The notes under the pieces are model-generated. The model saw nothing but the letters and a program-made list of their open reading frames with translations. It searched no databases and was not told the origin of the DNA. Shown here in pieces: positions 17,000 through 26,682 of a DNA stretch of 64,000 nucleotides. Position numbers and translations under genes: made by a program. Source of the DNA: Caryophanales bacterium UBA6449 (GTDB taxonomy: Bacteria; Bacillota_I; Bacilli_A; RFN20; CAG-288); contig DJOB01000006.1 in NCBI GenBank assembly GCA_002437105.1, positions 87,685 through 151,684 of the forward strand, written 5' to 3'. Numbering within the stretch: the stretch's first letter is position 1; each line of letters begins with the position of its first letter.

Positions 17000-17878
17000 T
17001 TACTGCTTGAGCTGAGCCTGAACCTCAGCCGCGAAATCAGCGACCTTCTTCTCGATTCCCTCACCGGTACGATAACGGACCGCGGAAAGGATGGAAGCGT
17101 GACGCTCCTTGAGCACCTCGCTCACGGTCTTGGTGGGATCAGGCAGGAACTCCTGCTCAGTGAAGCAGCCCTGCATAAGGATCTTGTGAACCTTACCGGA
17201 GACGATCTTCTCCTGAATGGCCTGAGGCTTCTTAGCAAACTTAGGATCGTTCTGAGCTTCAACGAGCTGAACCTTGAGCTCAGCATCGATAGCAGACTGA
17301 GGAATATCCTTCTCAGTGATGTAGCTGATCTCGAGGGCCGCGGCTAAGCACATAGCCAGCTCATCAGCCCCATTCTGATCGCCACCAGCGATCTTGACCA
17401 GACCGGCGACCTTGCCACCCATGTGGATGTAGGAGCCGAAGAACTCCTCGGGCTTCTTCTCCATGATGACGAAACGACGCAGGTCGATCTTCTCGCCGAG
17501 CTTGAGAGTGTAATCGGTGATCAGACCAGTGATATCAGCCTTAGCAGCCTCGATATCAGCGGGCTTCTTCTCGAGAAGAATCTCACCGACCTTGTTGGCG
17601 AACTCACCGAAAGCAGCGGACTCGCTGACGAAATCGGTCTCGGAATTAACCTCGTAGATAACAGCGGTGTCACCCTTCACCAGAGCGATGGAGCGTCCCT
17701 CAGCAGCGACGCGTCCAGCCTTCTTGGCAACCTTGGTGATACCCTTCTCTCTCAGCCAAGTGATGGACTTCTCGATATCGCAGTCGTTGTTGGCAAGAGC
17801 GTTCTTGCAGTCCATGAGACCCGCACCAGTGCGCTCCCTGAGCTGCTTGATCAGATCGATGCTGACCTTGGTGGCCAT
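17000..17878 (-). CDS. tsf: elongation factor Ts
   Basis: 292 residues, the normal length. It is the nucleotide exchange factor for EF-Tu. The N-terminal UBA-like module with the family signature LRERTGAGLMDCKNAL is complete, followed by the TDFVS...F loop (NSETDFVSESAAF) and the dimerisation domain. The ATG overlaps the rpsB stop by one base (TAATG), so translation is coupled to rpsB, the usual arrangement. Confidence 0.96.
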   Translation of the reverse strand: MATKVSIDLIKQLRERTGAGLMDCKNALANNDCDIEKSITWLREKGITKVAKKAGRVAAEGRSIALVKGDTAVIYEVNSETDFVSESAAFGEFANKVGEILLEKKPADIEAAKADITGLITDYTLKLGEKIDLRRFVIMEKKPEEFFGSYIHMGGKVAGLVKIAGGDQNGADELAMCLAAALEISYITEKDIPQSAIDAELKVQLVEAQNDPKFAKKPQAIQEKIVSGKVHKILMQGCFTEQEFLPDPTKTVSEVLKERHASILSAVRYRTGEGIEKKVADFAAEVQAQLKQ

Positions 17879-18978
17879 TACTTAGTAGCCTCCTTCTTCT
17901 CAGCGGAAGCAGCGGGAGCCTCGGAAGCGGAAGGAGCCGCAGCCGCAGTAGCGACGGGCTTCTTGACCTCAGACTCTCCACCGTCCTTGTGAGGAGCGGA
18001 AGGACGACGAGCGAACTTCTTCTTCGAGACCTTGCGGTGCTTCTTACCATTGCGCTTGGCAGCGAAGATATCCTCGCGGATCTTGGCGCGGATGATGCGT
18101 AATTCATCGGGGCTGAACTGAGCAGGAACGATATCCTTCATCGTGGACTTATCGTCAGAGCCAGCCGCGTAGGCATGCTCGACCACTCCACCCTTACCAG
18201 CGACAATAGCATCAGCCAGCAGTCCGACGACCAGGGCTACCGCCTCGGGTCCATCGACGTTCATGGGGATGGGATAGGTCACCGACCTAGGATCGCAGTT
18301 AGTATCGACGAGTCCGAAGGAAGGAATGTGAAGAAGCTTAGCCTCGTGAACAGCATTGTGCTCATAGTTAGTATCGACGATGACAATCGCCTTGAGATCA
18401 GAAGTAGATCTGCGCATCTCCTTGACACCACCGAGCAGAGAATTGAGCTTCTCCATCAGCTTGGTCTTGACGATCGCATCCTTCTTGCTCAGGCCCTCAA
18501 ACTTAGTCTGCTCATACTGATCGAGCAGCTGATTGAGCAGGTCGATACGCTTCCTGATGGTGGGGAAATTAGTCAGAGTTCCACCGAGCCAACGGTTGTT
18601 GACGTAGAAAGAACCAGACCTGACCGCCTCATTGGCGACGACTTCCTTCGCGATGGGCTTAGTACCAACGATCAGAACCTTGCCACCCTTCTCGACGATA
18701 TTCTTGAGGGCGACATAAGCGGTCTGAATCATCTGAGCAGTCTTATTCAGATCGATAATGTGAGCGTTGTTCTTCTTCGCATAGATGTAGGGAGCCATCT
18801 CAGGGTTCCACCGGCGGGCCTGATGTCCGTAGTGAGCACCGACCGCGAGCAGCTCCTTAGCGGAGACAACCGGCTCATCATCAGAGTGGTTGACCGCCTT
18901 CATCGCGTCAGCCACAGGGGCTTGAGGAGCGACCGCAGCCGCGGTAGCTTCCTGAACCTTCTTCACTTCTTCTGCCAT
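17878..18978 (-). CDS. rpsB: 30S ribosomal protein S2 with N- and C-terminal extensions
   Basis: About 366 residues from the ATG at 18978 (AAGAGG lies about 9 bp upstream; another in-frame ATG is at 18984). The conserved S2 core runs from VSAKELLAVGAHYGHQARRWNPEM to VVGLLADAIVAG and is intact. A 35-40 residue Ala/Val-rich N-terminal arm and a roughly 100-residue C-terminal arm are added. The latter is first basic (KKHRKVSKKKFARRPS) and then Ala/Glu-rich. Typical S2 has 230-260 residues. It is the first gene of rpsB-tsf. Confidence 0.94.
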   Translation of the reverse strand: MAEEVKKVQEATAAAVAPQAPVADAMKAVNHSDDEPVVSAKELLAVGAHYGHQARRWNPEMAPYIYAKKNNAHIIDLNKTAQMIQTAYVALKNIVEKGGKVLIVGTKPIAKEVVANEAVRSGSFYVNNRWLGGTLTNFPTIRKRIDLLNQLLDQYEQTKFEGLSKKDAIVKTKLMEKLNSLLGGVKEMRRSTSDLKAIVIVDTNYEHNAVHEAKLLHIPSFGLVDTNCDPRSVTYPIPMNVDGPEAVALVVGLLADAIVAGKGGVVEHAYAAGSDDKSTMKDIVPAQFSPDELRIIRAKIREDIFAAKRNGKKHRKVSKKKFARRPSAPHKDGGESEVKKPVATAAAAPSASEAPAASAEKKEATK

Positions 18979-19225
18979 TTGCATTACCTCTTTCGTTAAG
19001 CCTCCGGATGCTTCCGCAGAGCCAACCCGAGCAGCGCTTCCATATGAGCCTGCAGGGACTCGTCAGCTCGATCCGCATCCGTGTGCGTTTCTCACCACAA
19101 AAAAGTAGTTCCTCTTTTGGGTGCATCGTTAATAATATCACAAGAACTTCACTCTATCTGTATACATATAAAACAAATTATAGTTTTTCCATAATCTGAA
19201 AATAATTTCGCCCGACCAACAGAAA
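18979..19225 (-). promoter_or_regulatory. rpsB promoter and leader region
   Basis: About 160 bases of G/C-rich, self-complementary leader lie between an A/T-rich block (19120-19200) and the rpsB start. TATAAT on the minus strand near 19178-19183 and TATTAT near 19133 are possible -10 elements, without consensus -35. The leader could be an S2 autoregulatory structure as in other phyla, but I could not match a specific consensus. Confidence 0.35.
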
Positions 19226-19248
19226 AGCCACCGCTGAGTGCGGTGGCT
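19222..19248 (-). terminator. terminator of the lipoprotein gene
   Basis: Minus-strand stem AGCCACCGC / GCGGTGGCT with a 5-base loop, followed by UUUUC, 25 bp after the stop at 19274. Confidence 0.85.
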
Positions 19249-19273
19249 CTGACTCAATATCTACTATCTATCC

Positions 19274-21382
19274 TTAGAACTTAGCTTTAGCGACAGCGTC
19301 CTTGATGCCGGTGAAGAAGGCGTCGTTAACCTTAGCGGCATCGTACTCGAAGGTGACGGTCTCATCATAGGAGTACTCATCATTGATGATTCCGCTATAG
19401 CTCATAGAGGTGATATGAGTATCATCGACCGTGATCTTAAACGATCCATCATCGGGAGTGCTGCTGCTGGAGTATCCCCAAGCCGTGAGAGCACCCAGCG
19501 CACTTCCGAACCCAGCGGATCCAGCGACAGGGACGAAAGATATCACCTTGTCGCCATTCTTGACCGCCGTCACCGCCTTGCCGGAGACCGGCTGACGGAA
19601 AGCCGTGATAACCTTATCCCAAGTAAAGGACCCATTGCCAGTAACCTTGGTCAGGGTCCAAGCACCATCAGAACCCTGAGCTCCCTGGAATTCAGTCACG
19701 GCTCCATCGGTTCCTTTGACGTATCCATAAGTCGCAGCTAAGGCGTACGCCCTCGTTGACTGGTTGTAAGAATAGATGGCTTGAACGATTAGATTATCAG
19801 CAGAATAAGTCTCGACATAGGGCTGAATCTTAGAACTAGCAGCCTGATCCTCATCGGTGAGAGTTATGGACGATTTCGTCTTGACAGGGATCGAACCATC
19901 GAGCTTACCCGTGATGTACTTAGTGAAGTTGGGATCGACCTCATGAGCGGCAGGAGCCGTCAGAGCGTCACCGACATCGGTTGTAACAGTAGCGGTGAAG
20001 GTGAGGAAAGCATATCCGTATTCGGTATCAGAGATCTGAGTGGAAATGGGGGCAGACTGTCCATAGACCACCGTAGAATCAGATTTGGAGACATCCAGAT
20101 AGACATCGACCATCGGATACGTAAGAGTGAAGCCAGTGAGAGAAGTGATCATATCCGAATTAGCGAAGTCATAAGAAAGATAGACATTTTCCTTATCGGT
20201 AGCCCGGAAAGACTGCGCGTCGAAACTGTCGTAGATATAATCCCAGAACGTAGCTAGATCGAACTTCTGCTTGACGCTGACCAAAGAACCGGTAGAAGCA
20301 TCGATATAGAGATAGTTGGTATCGCCGGCAGCATTCTTATTCAAGAATTGATCAGTCGTTCCATAGCTTCCCTCATCAGCATTCAGATGGAAATTATTTT
20401 CATCATAAGCGATGTATCCAGAGGCTGAATTCTGGGTCTGCAGAACCTTACCATTCTCATCCAAAAACTCTACATCGATAGAGAAGGTGGACTTAACCTT
20501 CTTGGCGCTCAGAGTGACAGGATGGGCCTTAGTATCCAGTGCGGCAGGAACCTTGAAATTAGCGAGGGCCCTCTCCACCGCCGCATCGGTGACCTCCTCA
20601 AACTGAGAGAGCTTGATGACAGTAGGAAGCTGAGTATCAAATCCGTACTGCTTGATCAAGCTGAGCGACATCTTATCGGTAGCAAAATTCACCGAGGCCT
20701 CAAGCGATCCATCAGCAGTGAAGCTGAAGTCTACAGAATCGAAGATACCAAGCTTGGCCATCGAGGAGCCTAAAGAAGCGCTGATCAGCTGAGCTACAAA
20801 ATCGCTATTAGTGATAGTCGCAACATCACCAGCGACAGTGAAGTCAGAAGAACCGAAAGAGGAAGTGTCGATAGACGCGATAGGATTCAGAAGGGAAGCC
20901 TTATCCTCCGTCACCTCGACGGGATTTCCATCAGCGTCAGTATCATAGGCAGGAGAGCCGACCTCTACTGAGCCATCACTATTCTTAGAGATGGTGTAAG
21001 CAACCTTTCCTTCACCCGTATATTTCTGAAGGAAAGCAAATCCGGAATCGCCCTGAAGAACATAGCCATTCTCCTTATCGAGAGCGATCTCCTCATCCTG
21101 GCTCTTTCCCTGGAAAAGTGCCTGGTAGCGATAGTTTCCAATAGTCGCCGCCTCAGCTAAAGTCGAAATAACATCATCAGCTAAGCTGCTATCTGCAGTG
21201 GAAGTCGAAGAGGAGGCAGGAGTAGATGAAGCGGGAGTGGAAGAGGCGGGAGTAGAAGAAGCAGAAGTACCAGCAGAAGAAGTTTCACTGCTCGCGGGGG
21301 AGGAAGAATCAGGGGTGACAGGCTGGCAGCCAGCAATCACGACAGAGCAAAGCGCCAACAAAGACAAAATATTCTTTTTCAT
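19274..21382 (-). CDS. large surface lipoprotein of unknown function
   Basis: 702 residues. The signal peptide MKKNILSLLALCSVVIAGC ends in a lipobox (VIAG-C19), so the protein is predicted to be lipid-anchored. A Ser/Thr/Ala/Pro linker follows with three consecutive STPAS units (about residues 42-57), typical of a spacer lifting a domain from the membrane. The rest is beta-rich with alternating polar and hydrophobic residues and no catalytic motif. I recognise no family; a substrate-binding or adhesive role is only a guess. It starts after AAAAGGAGAG, is single-gene and has its own terminator. Confidence 0.82.
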   Translation of the reverse strand: MKKNILSLLALCSVVIAGCQPVTPDSSSPASSETSSAGTSASSTPASSTPASSTPASSSTSTADSSLADDVISTLAEAATIGNYRYQALFQGKSQDEEIALDKENGYVLQGDSGFAFLQKYTGEGKVAYTISKNSDGSVEVGSPAYDTDADGNPVEVTEDKASLLNPIASIDTSSFGSSDFTVAGDVATITNSDFVAQLISASLGSSMAKLGIFDSVDFSFTADGSLEASVNFATDKMSLSLIKQYGFDTQLPTVIKLSQFEEVTDAAVERALANFKVPAALDTKAHPVTLSAKKVKSTFSIDVEFLDENGKVLQTQNSASGYIAYDENNFHLNADEGSYGTTDQFLNKNAAGDTNYLYIDASTGSLVSVKQKFDLATFWDYIYDSFDAQSFRATDKENVYLSYDFANSDMITSLTGFTLTYPMVDVYLDVSKSDSTVVYGQSAPISTQISDTEYGYAFLTFTATVTTDVGDALTAPAAHEVDPNFTKYITGKLDGSIPVKTKSSITLTDEDQAASSKIQPYVETYSADNLIVQAIYSYNQSTRAYALAATYGYVKGTDGAVTEFQGAQGSDGAWTLTKVTGNGSFTWDKVITAFRQPVSGKAVTAVKNGDKVISFVPVAGSAGFGSALGALTAWGYSSSSTPDDGSFKITVDDTHITSMSYSGIINDEYSYDETVTFEYDAAKVNDAFFTGIKDAVAKAKF

Positions 21383-21497
21383 AAAGAACTCTCCTTTTTG
21401 CTTTATTCCTCAAGATAGTAGCACAAAATCAATACTCTTTTTCCCCTCAGCGCCCGCCAGATAAACATTTTCACCATTTTTAGTTTATGCTCTCCTT

Positions 21498-22607
21498 ATG
21501 CAAAACATAGAAAAAAGAAAACCGAGTGCGCGAAACTCCAAGGCAAGCGCGGCCATCGTCCAGCAGGAGATCAGCACCTTTAAAAGACGAATCCATATAC
21601 CCCAGCCCATCGAGACAGCAGAGATAACTGAAGTTTTAAAAACCAGTGAGGGCACGAAAGCGACAGATACTTCCACCTCGGGAATCTCCGCTGCCTCCCA
21701 AACACTTAAAGCCAGAGTGGACAGGGGTCACTCCATCGCCGAAGTTCCCCATATAGATTCAAAGTTCTCAGCGAAAGAGTGGATCGAGACACTTATAGTC
21801 GTATTCGTCTTTGCGGTATCTACCGCACTGGGAGGCTTGGGCTCAGTCGATTATTCTCGCTTCATCACTATATCCGGATATCGCTTCTCTCTCGATCTAT
21901 TCAAGTGGTCAGCCATAGTTAGTATCGTGGTCATTCCACTGTTCATTGCAGCTATATTCGCCCTCAATCCCGCGGGACGAAAGCCCATCTTCCACAAGAA
22001 TCTTCACGTTATATCCTGGATATTCTTCACCATCTGCGGAATTCCCGCCCACATGGTTCTGACCACGCTATTAACACAGTTCGTCCATGTGACAGCTTAT
22101 CTTTCTCATCCTCTATCGATGCTGATCGTCCTTATCTACGAGTATCTGATCATCAAACTGTACGCCTATGATGCGCTCGAGGCCAAGTTCATCGGCTGGG
22201 AGCTGTTCCGCTTTGCCCTAGTCGGCGTCGTTGCGGCTATCGCCGACTTCCTCACCACATCAACAACGCGAACCGCACTCAGCGCGACAGGTCTGAGTAC
22301 GATCAAAAACGGAAACATAATCATCACGACCATCGCGGTAACCGCTGGATTCATCGTAGGCGTAATCGTGAACTACATCCTCTCCGTCTATATGGTTTAC
22401 AAGTCTTCTAAGAATTCATCCGCGGGTAAATGGTGGGGAGTACTCCTCTTCGTCGGTCTCTCAGCCGTGGGTCTCGGTATCGGCATCGGCCTAGAGATGT
22501 GGCTGTACAACCGTCTCGGCCTCAGCTACATCCTCGTCTTCATCATCAGAACAGCAGTCGTCCTAATCTGGAACTACGTATCTAGGAAACTGATCATCTT
22601 CAGATGA
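21498..22607 (+). CDS. GtrA-family polytopic membrane protein
   Basis: 369 residues. Residues 1-90 are hydrophilic and probably cytoplasmic. Four hydrophobic segments follow (about 95-220), then a C-terminal GtrA-like domain: ELFRFALVGVVAAIADFLTT, NYILSVYMVYKSS and a last helix ending in NYVSRKLIIFR. GtrA proteins move or flip lipid-linked sugars for wall or teichoic glycosylation. The N-terminal membrane half makes it longer than simple GtrA (about 130-150). There is no Shine-Dalgarno, and TATGCT ends only 6 bp before the ATG, so a very short or absent leader is possible. It overlaps uppP by 8 bp tail to tail. Confidence 0.8.
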   Translation: MQNIEKRKPSARNSKASAAIVQQEISTFKRRIHIPQPIETAEITEVLKTSEGTKATDTSTSGISAASQTLKARVDRGHSIAEVPHIDSKFSAKEWIETLIVVFVFAVSTALGGLGSVDYSRFITISGYRFSLDLFKWSAIVSIVVIPLFIAAIFALNPAGRKPIFHKNLHVISWIFFTICGIPAHMVLTTLLTQFVHVTAYLSHPLSMLIVLIYEYLIIKLYAYDALEAKFIGWELFRFALVGVVAAIADFLTTSTTRTALSATGLSTIKNGNIIITTIAVTAGFIVGVIVNYILSVYMVYKSSKNSSAGKWWGVLLFVGLSAVGLGIGIGLEMWLYNRLGLSYILVFIIRTAVVLIWNYVSRKLIIFR

Positions 22608-23502
22608 TCCCACCGATCGATAGACCGATAACCACCGCACCCAGGGCTATTCGATAGTAGCCAAATCCCTCAAAGGTGTGCTTCTTTATCCAGTTCAACA
22701 GAACCTTCACCACGATCAGGGATACCGAGAAAGCAACGAGGAAACCCGCACTCAAATAAGCCCATTCGAGTCCGCTGACGCCCCCTCCTCCCAAAATAAA
22801 TTCAATAACGGAAACTAGCGAGGCGCCGATCATGATAGGAATCGCAAGATAGAACGAGTATTCCAGACCGGCCACCCGATCAACCCCTAGAGCGAGAGCA
22901 GTCAGGATTGTCACACCGGAGCGAGAGGTTCCGGGGATCAACGATAGCACCTGAGCTAGACCGATATAGGCGCATACGGATAGAGGTATCGACTTCACCT
23001 CACAGTATTTAAATAGCTGATCACGTTCCTCTCCGAGCTTCCTCTGGCGCACCTTCAATAGTCGCTCGACCACGATAAAGGCGATTCCAACCAGTATCAG
23101 CATGATGCCGATGACCAGCGGCGAATTCAGATTCTCCGTAGCTCGATCATCCAAAAGAACCTTTAGAAGGATTCCCGCTACACCAGCGGGAATGCAGCCA
23201 ATCAGGATCTTCAACCACAGTTTCCATACATCCTTTCGCGCGGGACCAGCAGGAGCAGAGAAAGGATTCAACCTTCGAAAGCGCACGATCACAAGAGCGA
23301 GTATCGCTCCTAACTGGATGATCACGAGAAATAGATCGAAGAAAGCTCCATCGTCAAAACGCAGTCCAGGGATCGACGATAAGAGGATCATGTGGCCGGT
23401 GGAAGAGATGGGTAACCACTCGGTGATCCCCTCGACTAGGCCATATAGACAGCCGATTAAAATCGCTATAAATACCTGCATATCGAGGATTATAAAACTC
23501 AT
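22600..23502 (-). CDS. uppP: undecaprenyl-diphosphatase
   Basis: Up to 300 residues; the start may be 23502 or the Met at 23481, neither with a strong ribosome site. Both family signatures are present: EGITEWLPISSTGHM near residue 24 and PGTSRSGVTILTALALGV in the second half, in a polytopic protein of about eight helices. It dephosphorylates undecaprenyl pyrophosphate to recycle the wall carrier and can give bacitracin tolerance. The neighbouring GtrA gene also acts on lipid-carried sugars in principle, but the two are convergent, not co-transcribed. Confidence 0.93.
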   Translation of the reverse strand: MSFIILDMQVFIAILIGCLYGLVEGITEWLPISSTGHMILLSSIPGLRFDDGAFFDLFLVIIQLGAILALVIVRFRRLNPFSAPAGPARKDVWKLWLKILIGCIPAGVAGILLKVLLDDRATENLNSPLVIGIMLILVGIAFIVVERLLKVRQRKLGEERDQLFKYCEVKSIPLSVCAYIGLAQVLSLIPGTSRSGVTILTALALGVDRVAGLEYSFYLAIPIMIGASLVSVIEFILGGGGVSGLEWAYLSAGFLVAFSVSLIVVKVLLNWIKKHTFEGFGYYRIALGAVVIGLSIGGII

Positions 23503-23608
23503 CTAAAATTCATCGCTTACTGTTAGCTGTTTCACTGTCAAACTTCCTCCCAAGGGGTGTAGTATCTAACCCGCTAATCCGCGTAGAGTGCGGTTGAAAG
23601 GAGTGCTG

Positions 23609-24307
23609 ATGGTGATCGTCGTAGGTGGAATGATCGGTCTAGGAAAGACCACTATCTCTAAGAAGCTAGCTACAGCCCTTCACTCTCAGGTGTTCTTCGA
23701 AAATGTCGAGGGAAACAAGATACTGCCGCTCTTCTATAAGGCGAGCGAAGCTGACTGCCAGAAGTATAGGTATCCTTTTCTGCTCCAGCTGGAGTTTTTA
23801 AATTCTCGTTTTTCCGCAATCAAAAAGGCCCTCGCGGACAACAATAACGTCATGGATCGCTCCATCTATGAGGACTGGTACTTTGCGAAGAAGAACGAGG
23901 AGCTGGGTCGTATCTCCGAACTCGAGATGGGCATATACGAGAAGCTCCTGAACAATATGATGGAAGAACTGGACTCGCTTCCGAAAAAAGCCCCTGACCT
24001 CATGGTCTATCTCAAGGGTAGCTTCGAAACGGTCATCCGCCACATAAACAGCCGCGGTCGCTCCTTCGAACTGGGTGATGATCTGATAAATTACTATCGC
24101 TTCCTATGGAAGGACTACGATGACTGGGTATACAAGTGCTACAAGGCTTCCCCCGTCATCACCCTGGATATGGACAAGATAGACGTCGTCAATCATCCCG
24201 AGGATATGAATAGGGTGGTCAAGCTGGTCGAAGATAACCTTCCCGCTTTAAATAGGATCCATCTCGCCGATACATCCTCTACCGATTCAAAACGTCTGAC
24301 CCACTAG
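23609..24307 (+). CDS. deoxynucleoside kinase (dGK/dAK-type)
   Basis: 232 residues from ATG 23609, chosen for the AAAGGAG 5 bp upstream. The P-loop is GGMIGLGKTT, the catalytic/substrate motif is MDRSIYEDWYFAK (ERS-like), and the arginine-rich lid is HINSRGRSFE. This matches bacterial deoxyadenosine/deoxyguanosine kinases, which phosphorylate salvaged deoxynucleosides. The window also has tdk and tmk, so salvage looks important in this organism. Exact base preference cannot be read. A strong terminator follows. Confidence 0.87.
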   Translation: MVIVVGGMIGLGKTTISKKLATALHSQVFFENVEGNKILPLFYKASEADCQKYRYPFLLQLEFLNSRFSAIKKALADNNNVMDRSIYEDWYFAKKNEELGRISELEMGIYEKLLNNMMEELDSLPKKAPDLMVYLKGSFETVIRHINSRGRSFELGDDLINYYRFLWKDYDDWVYKCYKASPVITLDMDKIDVVNHPEDMNRVVKLVEDNLPALNRIHLADTSSTDSKRLTH

Positions 24308-24315
24308 ATGGACGA

Positions 24316-24349
24316 GAGACAGAGCCGAGCTTGCTCTGTCTCTTTTTTA
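24316..24349 (+). terminator. terminator of the deoxynucleoside kinase gene
   Basis: Perfect 10-bp stem GAGACAGAGC / GCTCTGTCTC, 7-base loop, then TTTTTT. Confidence 0.9.
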
Positions 24350-24902
24350 TGCTGGATAAAACAGGGAATTTATTTGTGACTGACTGATCCCCCATTAGTC
24401 ATCATCCCTATTAGAGCGTGCATTTTAAAAATCGACCGATGAACACCTTAGTACTCTTTAACACACTCTTATTTCCTCTGTTCTCTACTCAATAACTAAA
24501 TTACTAATTAACTCATGAACCTGCCGCTTTCGAATACTTAAGTTCCTTGGCTCAATCCTCCTTTAAAACACCAGCCATAGTTTTAAAGATCCTTGAATTT
24601 TAGGTCTATTCTCAAAGGCTATACAAAAGTGCCACAGATTAAGATAAAATTTTCCCGTTTTTGGCAGGAAGGAGGTAAAAAAGGCACTTTTAGGCAAAAT
24701 AGTCCAAAAAGCAAACTAAAATTTATGAAAGTTTCATGAAGCAATCGCTGTAAAGTAAACAGATAAAAGAAATCGTATTGCGAAACACATTTAGAACTCC
24801 ATCCGCTTCTAAGAGAGAAACAACAGAGTTCCAACAGAGCTAAAAGCCTTAAGAAAATCAATTACGGCTTAACAATACACGTGTTTCAAAGGGAGAATTA
24901 AA
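24350..24902 (+). promoter_or_regulatory. long upstream region of the GT2 synthase
   Basis: A 550-bp A/T-rich gap without a credible ORF. A 9-bp perfect inverted repeat (AAAAGTGCC at 24625-24633, GGCACTTTT at 24683-24691) encloses GTTTTTGGCAGGAAGGAGG, so a long leader RNA with a large stem-loop is possible. No known riboswitch was recognised. The GT2 start itself has AAAGGGAG nearby. Confidence 0.4.
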
Positions 24903-26441
24903 ATGAAAAAGAGTCCTTGGATTTATCTATTTATTATGCTTGCTTGGTCCATCGTATCCGCGGTCCTGATCTGGCAGACGGTAAATATTTCTCTCATACT
25001 ATTCAACAACCATAACATCGTTCTCTGGAAGAAGATCATCGGAGGGATCGCCATCTATGGTAATTGCCTCTGCTTTCTGTATTTCTGGTTGAACTCAGTA
25101 AAAGATTTCACTTTTACGATGTCCTATATCTTCCTTCACAGGAAAATAAATAAGCACTATAAACAATATGACGGCGTCTGCAGCGACAAAACCAAGAAAG
25201 TAGTTCTCCTTTACTGCACGTGCAACGATTTTAATGAGGAAGCACTATTGGAGTCTTCCCATCAAGATTATCCAAATACGAAGGTAGTGATCCTAGATGA
25301 CAGCACTAAAAGCGAGTACATTCAACGCGTAGACGCTCTAGCGAAAAAAGCAGGATTCGAGGTTGTAAGAAGAGTGGATCACTCTGGTTTTAAAGCCGGC
25401 AACTTAAATAATTATTTGAAGAATGTCAACCCAGACGATTATGACTATATCGGTGTATTGGATAGCGACGAAAGAATTCCTGCCGATTTTGTTTCCAAGC
25501 TTTTAACCTACTTTGAAAAGGATAGCGAAATAGGTGCCGTCCAAGCGACCCACATAGCAGTTAAAGGAAACAACGCTTTCCAGGATGTCTTAGGAATGTG
25601 CGTAAAGTCGAACGGAAAGATCTGCCAGATAATGAAGAACTTCTATGGATCGAGTTCCCTTTTCGGTCACGGCATGATCATAAGCAAAGAATGCTATAAA
25701 AAAGTTGGAGGATTCCCCGAAGTCGTCGCAGAAGATATATCTATATCTGTAAAAATAAGAGATGCAGGATTAAAAATTATCTTTGCTCCCAATGTAACCT
25801 GCAGGGAGGAATTCCCGACCAACTATATCTCTTTAAAGAAGAGGCAGTGTAAATGGACACAGGGAAATGTCCAATACATGAAGAGATATAACAAGGAGAT
25901 AAACCGCTCGAAGATCAGCTGGTATGAGAAATTAGATTTGAAACTCTCACACTACAGCTTACCGATCATTCCTATTTTGAGTTTGATCTTGGTCATAAAT
26001 ACTTTAATCATAGGCTTCTTAAAACTAGTCTCTTCAACCTATGGCCTTTGGTTCTTGATCATTCTGCTAGTCTTCCTGCTCTCGCCTCTTATCCCCGATA
26101 TTGTCACCTACGGGAACAACAAGAAAGCTTGGCTCATCATTCCATATTTCCTACTGAATATGATCACTTATGCTTCCATGGAGCCAATGATGATCTCTAC
26201 AGTCGTTCTCGAATTATTGGGGAAGAAACCAAACTTTATCATCACTCCAAAGAGCGAAAGAAAAATGACATTCGCCGATGTCCTAAAAGCTTCCTGGGCT
26301 CCCATCGTATTCAGTATTACGATAGCCGTTCTAACCTACTTTGCCTACCACACCATCGTACCCACCATATTTATAACTGCCTGCTGTATTCTTTGTCCTC
26401 TGGTTGTCATACTCTCTAACTTCCCAGCAAAGGAGTATTAG
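24903..26441 (+). CDS. processive GT2 polysaccharide synthase (cellulose-synthase-like)
   Basis: 512 residues. Two N-terminal membrane helices (about 7-30 and 44-63) lead to a cytoplasmic GT-A domain with the processive-synthase motifs in order: VVILDDSTKS, VLDSDERIP (DxD), EDISISVKIRDAG (TED-like) and QCKWTQGNVQ (QxxRW variant with K). About five C-terminal helices form the export channel region. Such enzymes polymerise UDP-sugars and push the chain through the membrane. The cytoplasmic PilZ domain of BcsA is absent. No partner genes are adjacent, so the polymer is unknown; galU 5 kb away supplies UDP-glucose. Confidence 0.85.
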   Translation: MKKSPWIYLFIMLAWSIVSAVLIWQTVNISLILFNNHNIVLWKKIIGGIAIYGNCLCFLYFWLNSVKDFTFTMSYIFLHRKINKHYKQYDGVCSDKTKKVVLLYCTCNDFNEEALLESSHQDYPNTKVVILDDSTKSEYIQRVDALAKKAGFEVVRRVDHSGFKAGNLNNYLKNVNPDDYDYIGVLDSDERIPADFVSKLLTYFEKDSEIGAVQATHIAVKGNNAFQDVLGMCVKSNGKICQIMKNFYGSSSLFGHGMIISKECYKKVGGFPEVVAEDISISVKIRDAGLKIIFAPNVTCREEFPTNYISLKKRQCKWTQGNVQYMKRYNKEINRSKISWYEKLDLKLSHYSLPIIPILSLILVINTLIIGFLKLVSSTYGLWFLIILLVFLLSPLIPDIVTYGNNKKAWLIIPYFLLNMITYASMEPMMISTVVLELLGKKPNFIITPKSERKMTFADVLKASWAPIVFSITIAVLTYFAYHTIVPTIFITACCILCPLVVILSNFPAKEY

Positions 26442-26515
26442 CTTCTTTGAGAGTAACCACCGAGATAAAGAATATTAGTAATAAGTAAAACAAAACTACA
26501 ACGATGAGAACAGAC

Positions 26516-26553
26516 TAAAAGAGAGAGCGAAAAATCCTCGCTCTCTCTTTTAA
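26516..26553. terminator. bidirectional terminator after the GT2 synthase
   Basis: Stem AAAAGAGAGAGCGA / TCGCTCTCTCTTTT around a short loop, A run left and T run right. Confidence 0.85.
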
Positions 26554-26577
26554 TTTCGGTAAACAGAAAATCTAGAA

Positions 26578-26603
26578 CTAAAAAATCACCGGATTCCCGG
26601 TGA
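26578..26603 (-). terminator. terminator downstream of tRNA-Gly
   Basis: Minus-strand stem TCACCGG / CCGGTGA with a 4-base loop, followed by UUUUUU, about 80 bases past the tRNA 3' end. Confidence 0.75.
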
Positions 26604-26682
26604 CTCCTACTTGTTTATTCTTGAATCGCAGATGGTGAATTATTGACCAAAGCCAATATTACGATTGCGACCAATACTCAGA

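Noticed and set aside
21198..21300. Short tandem repeats that could look like a CRISPR or VNTR
   Set aside because: They encode the Ser/Thr/Ala/Pro (STPAS) linker of the lipoprotein; there are no spacers.
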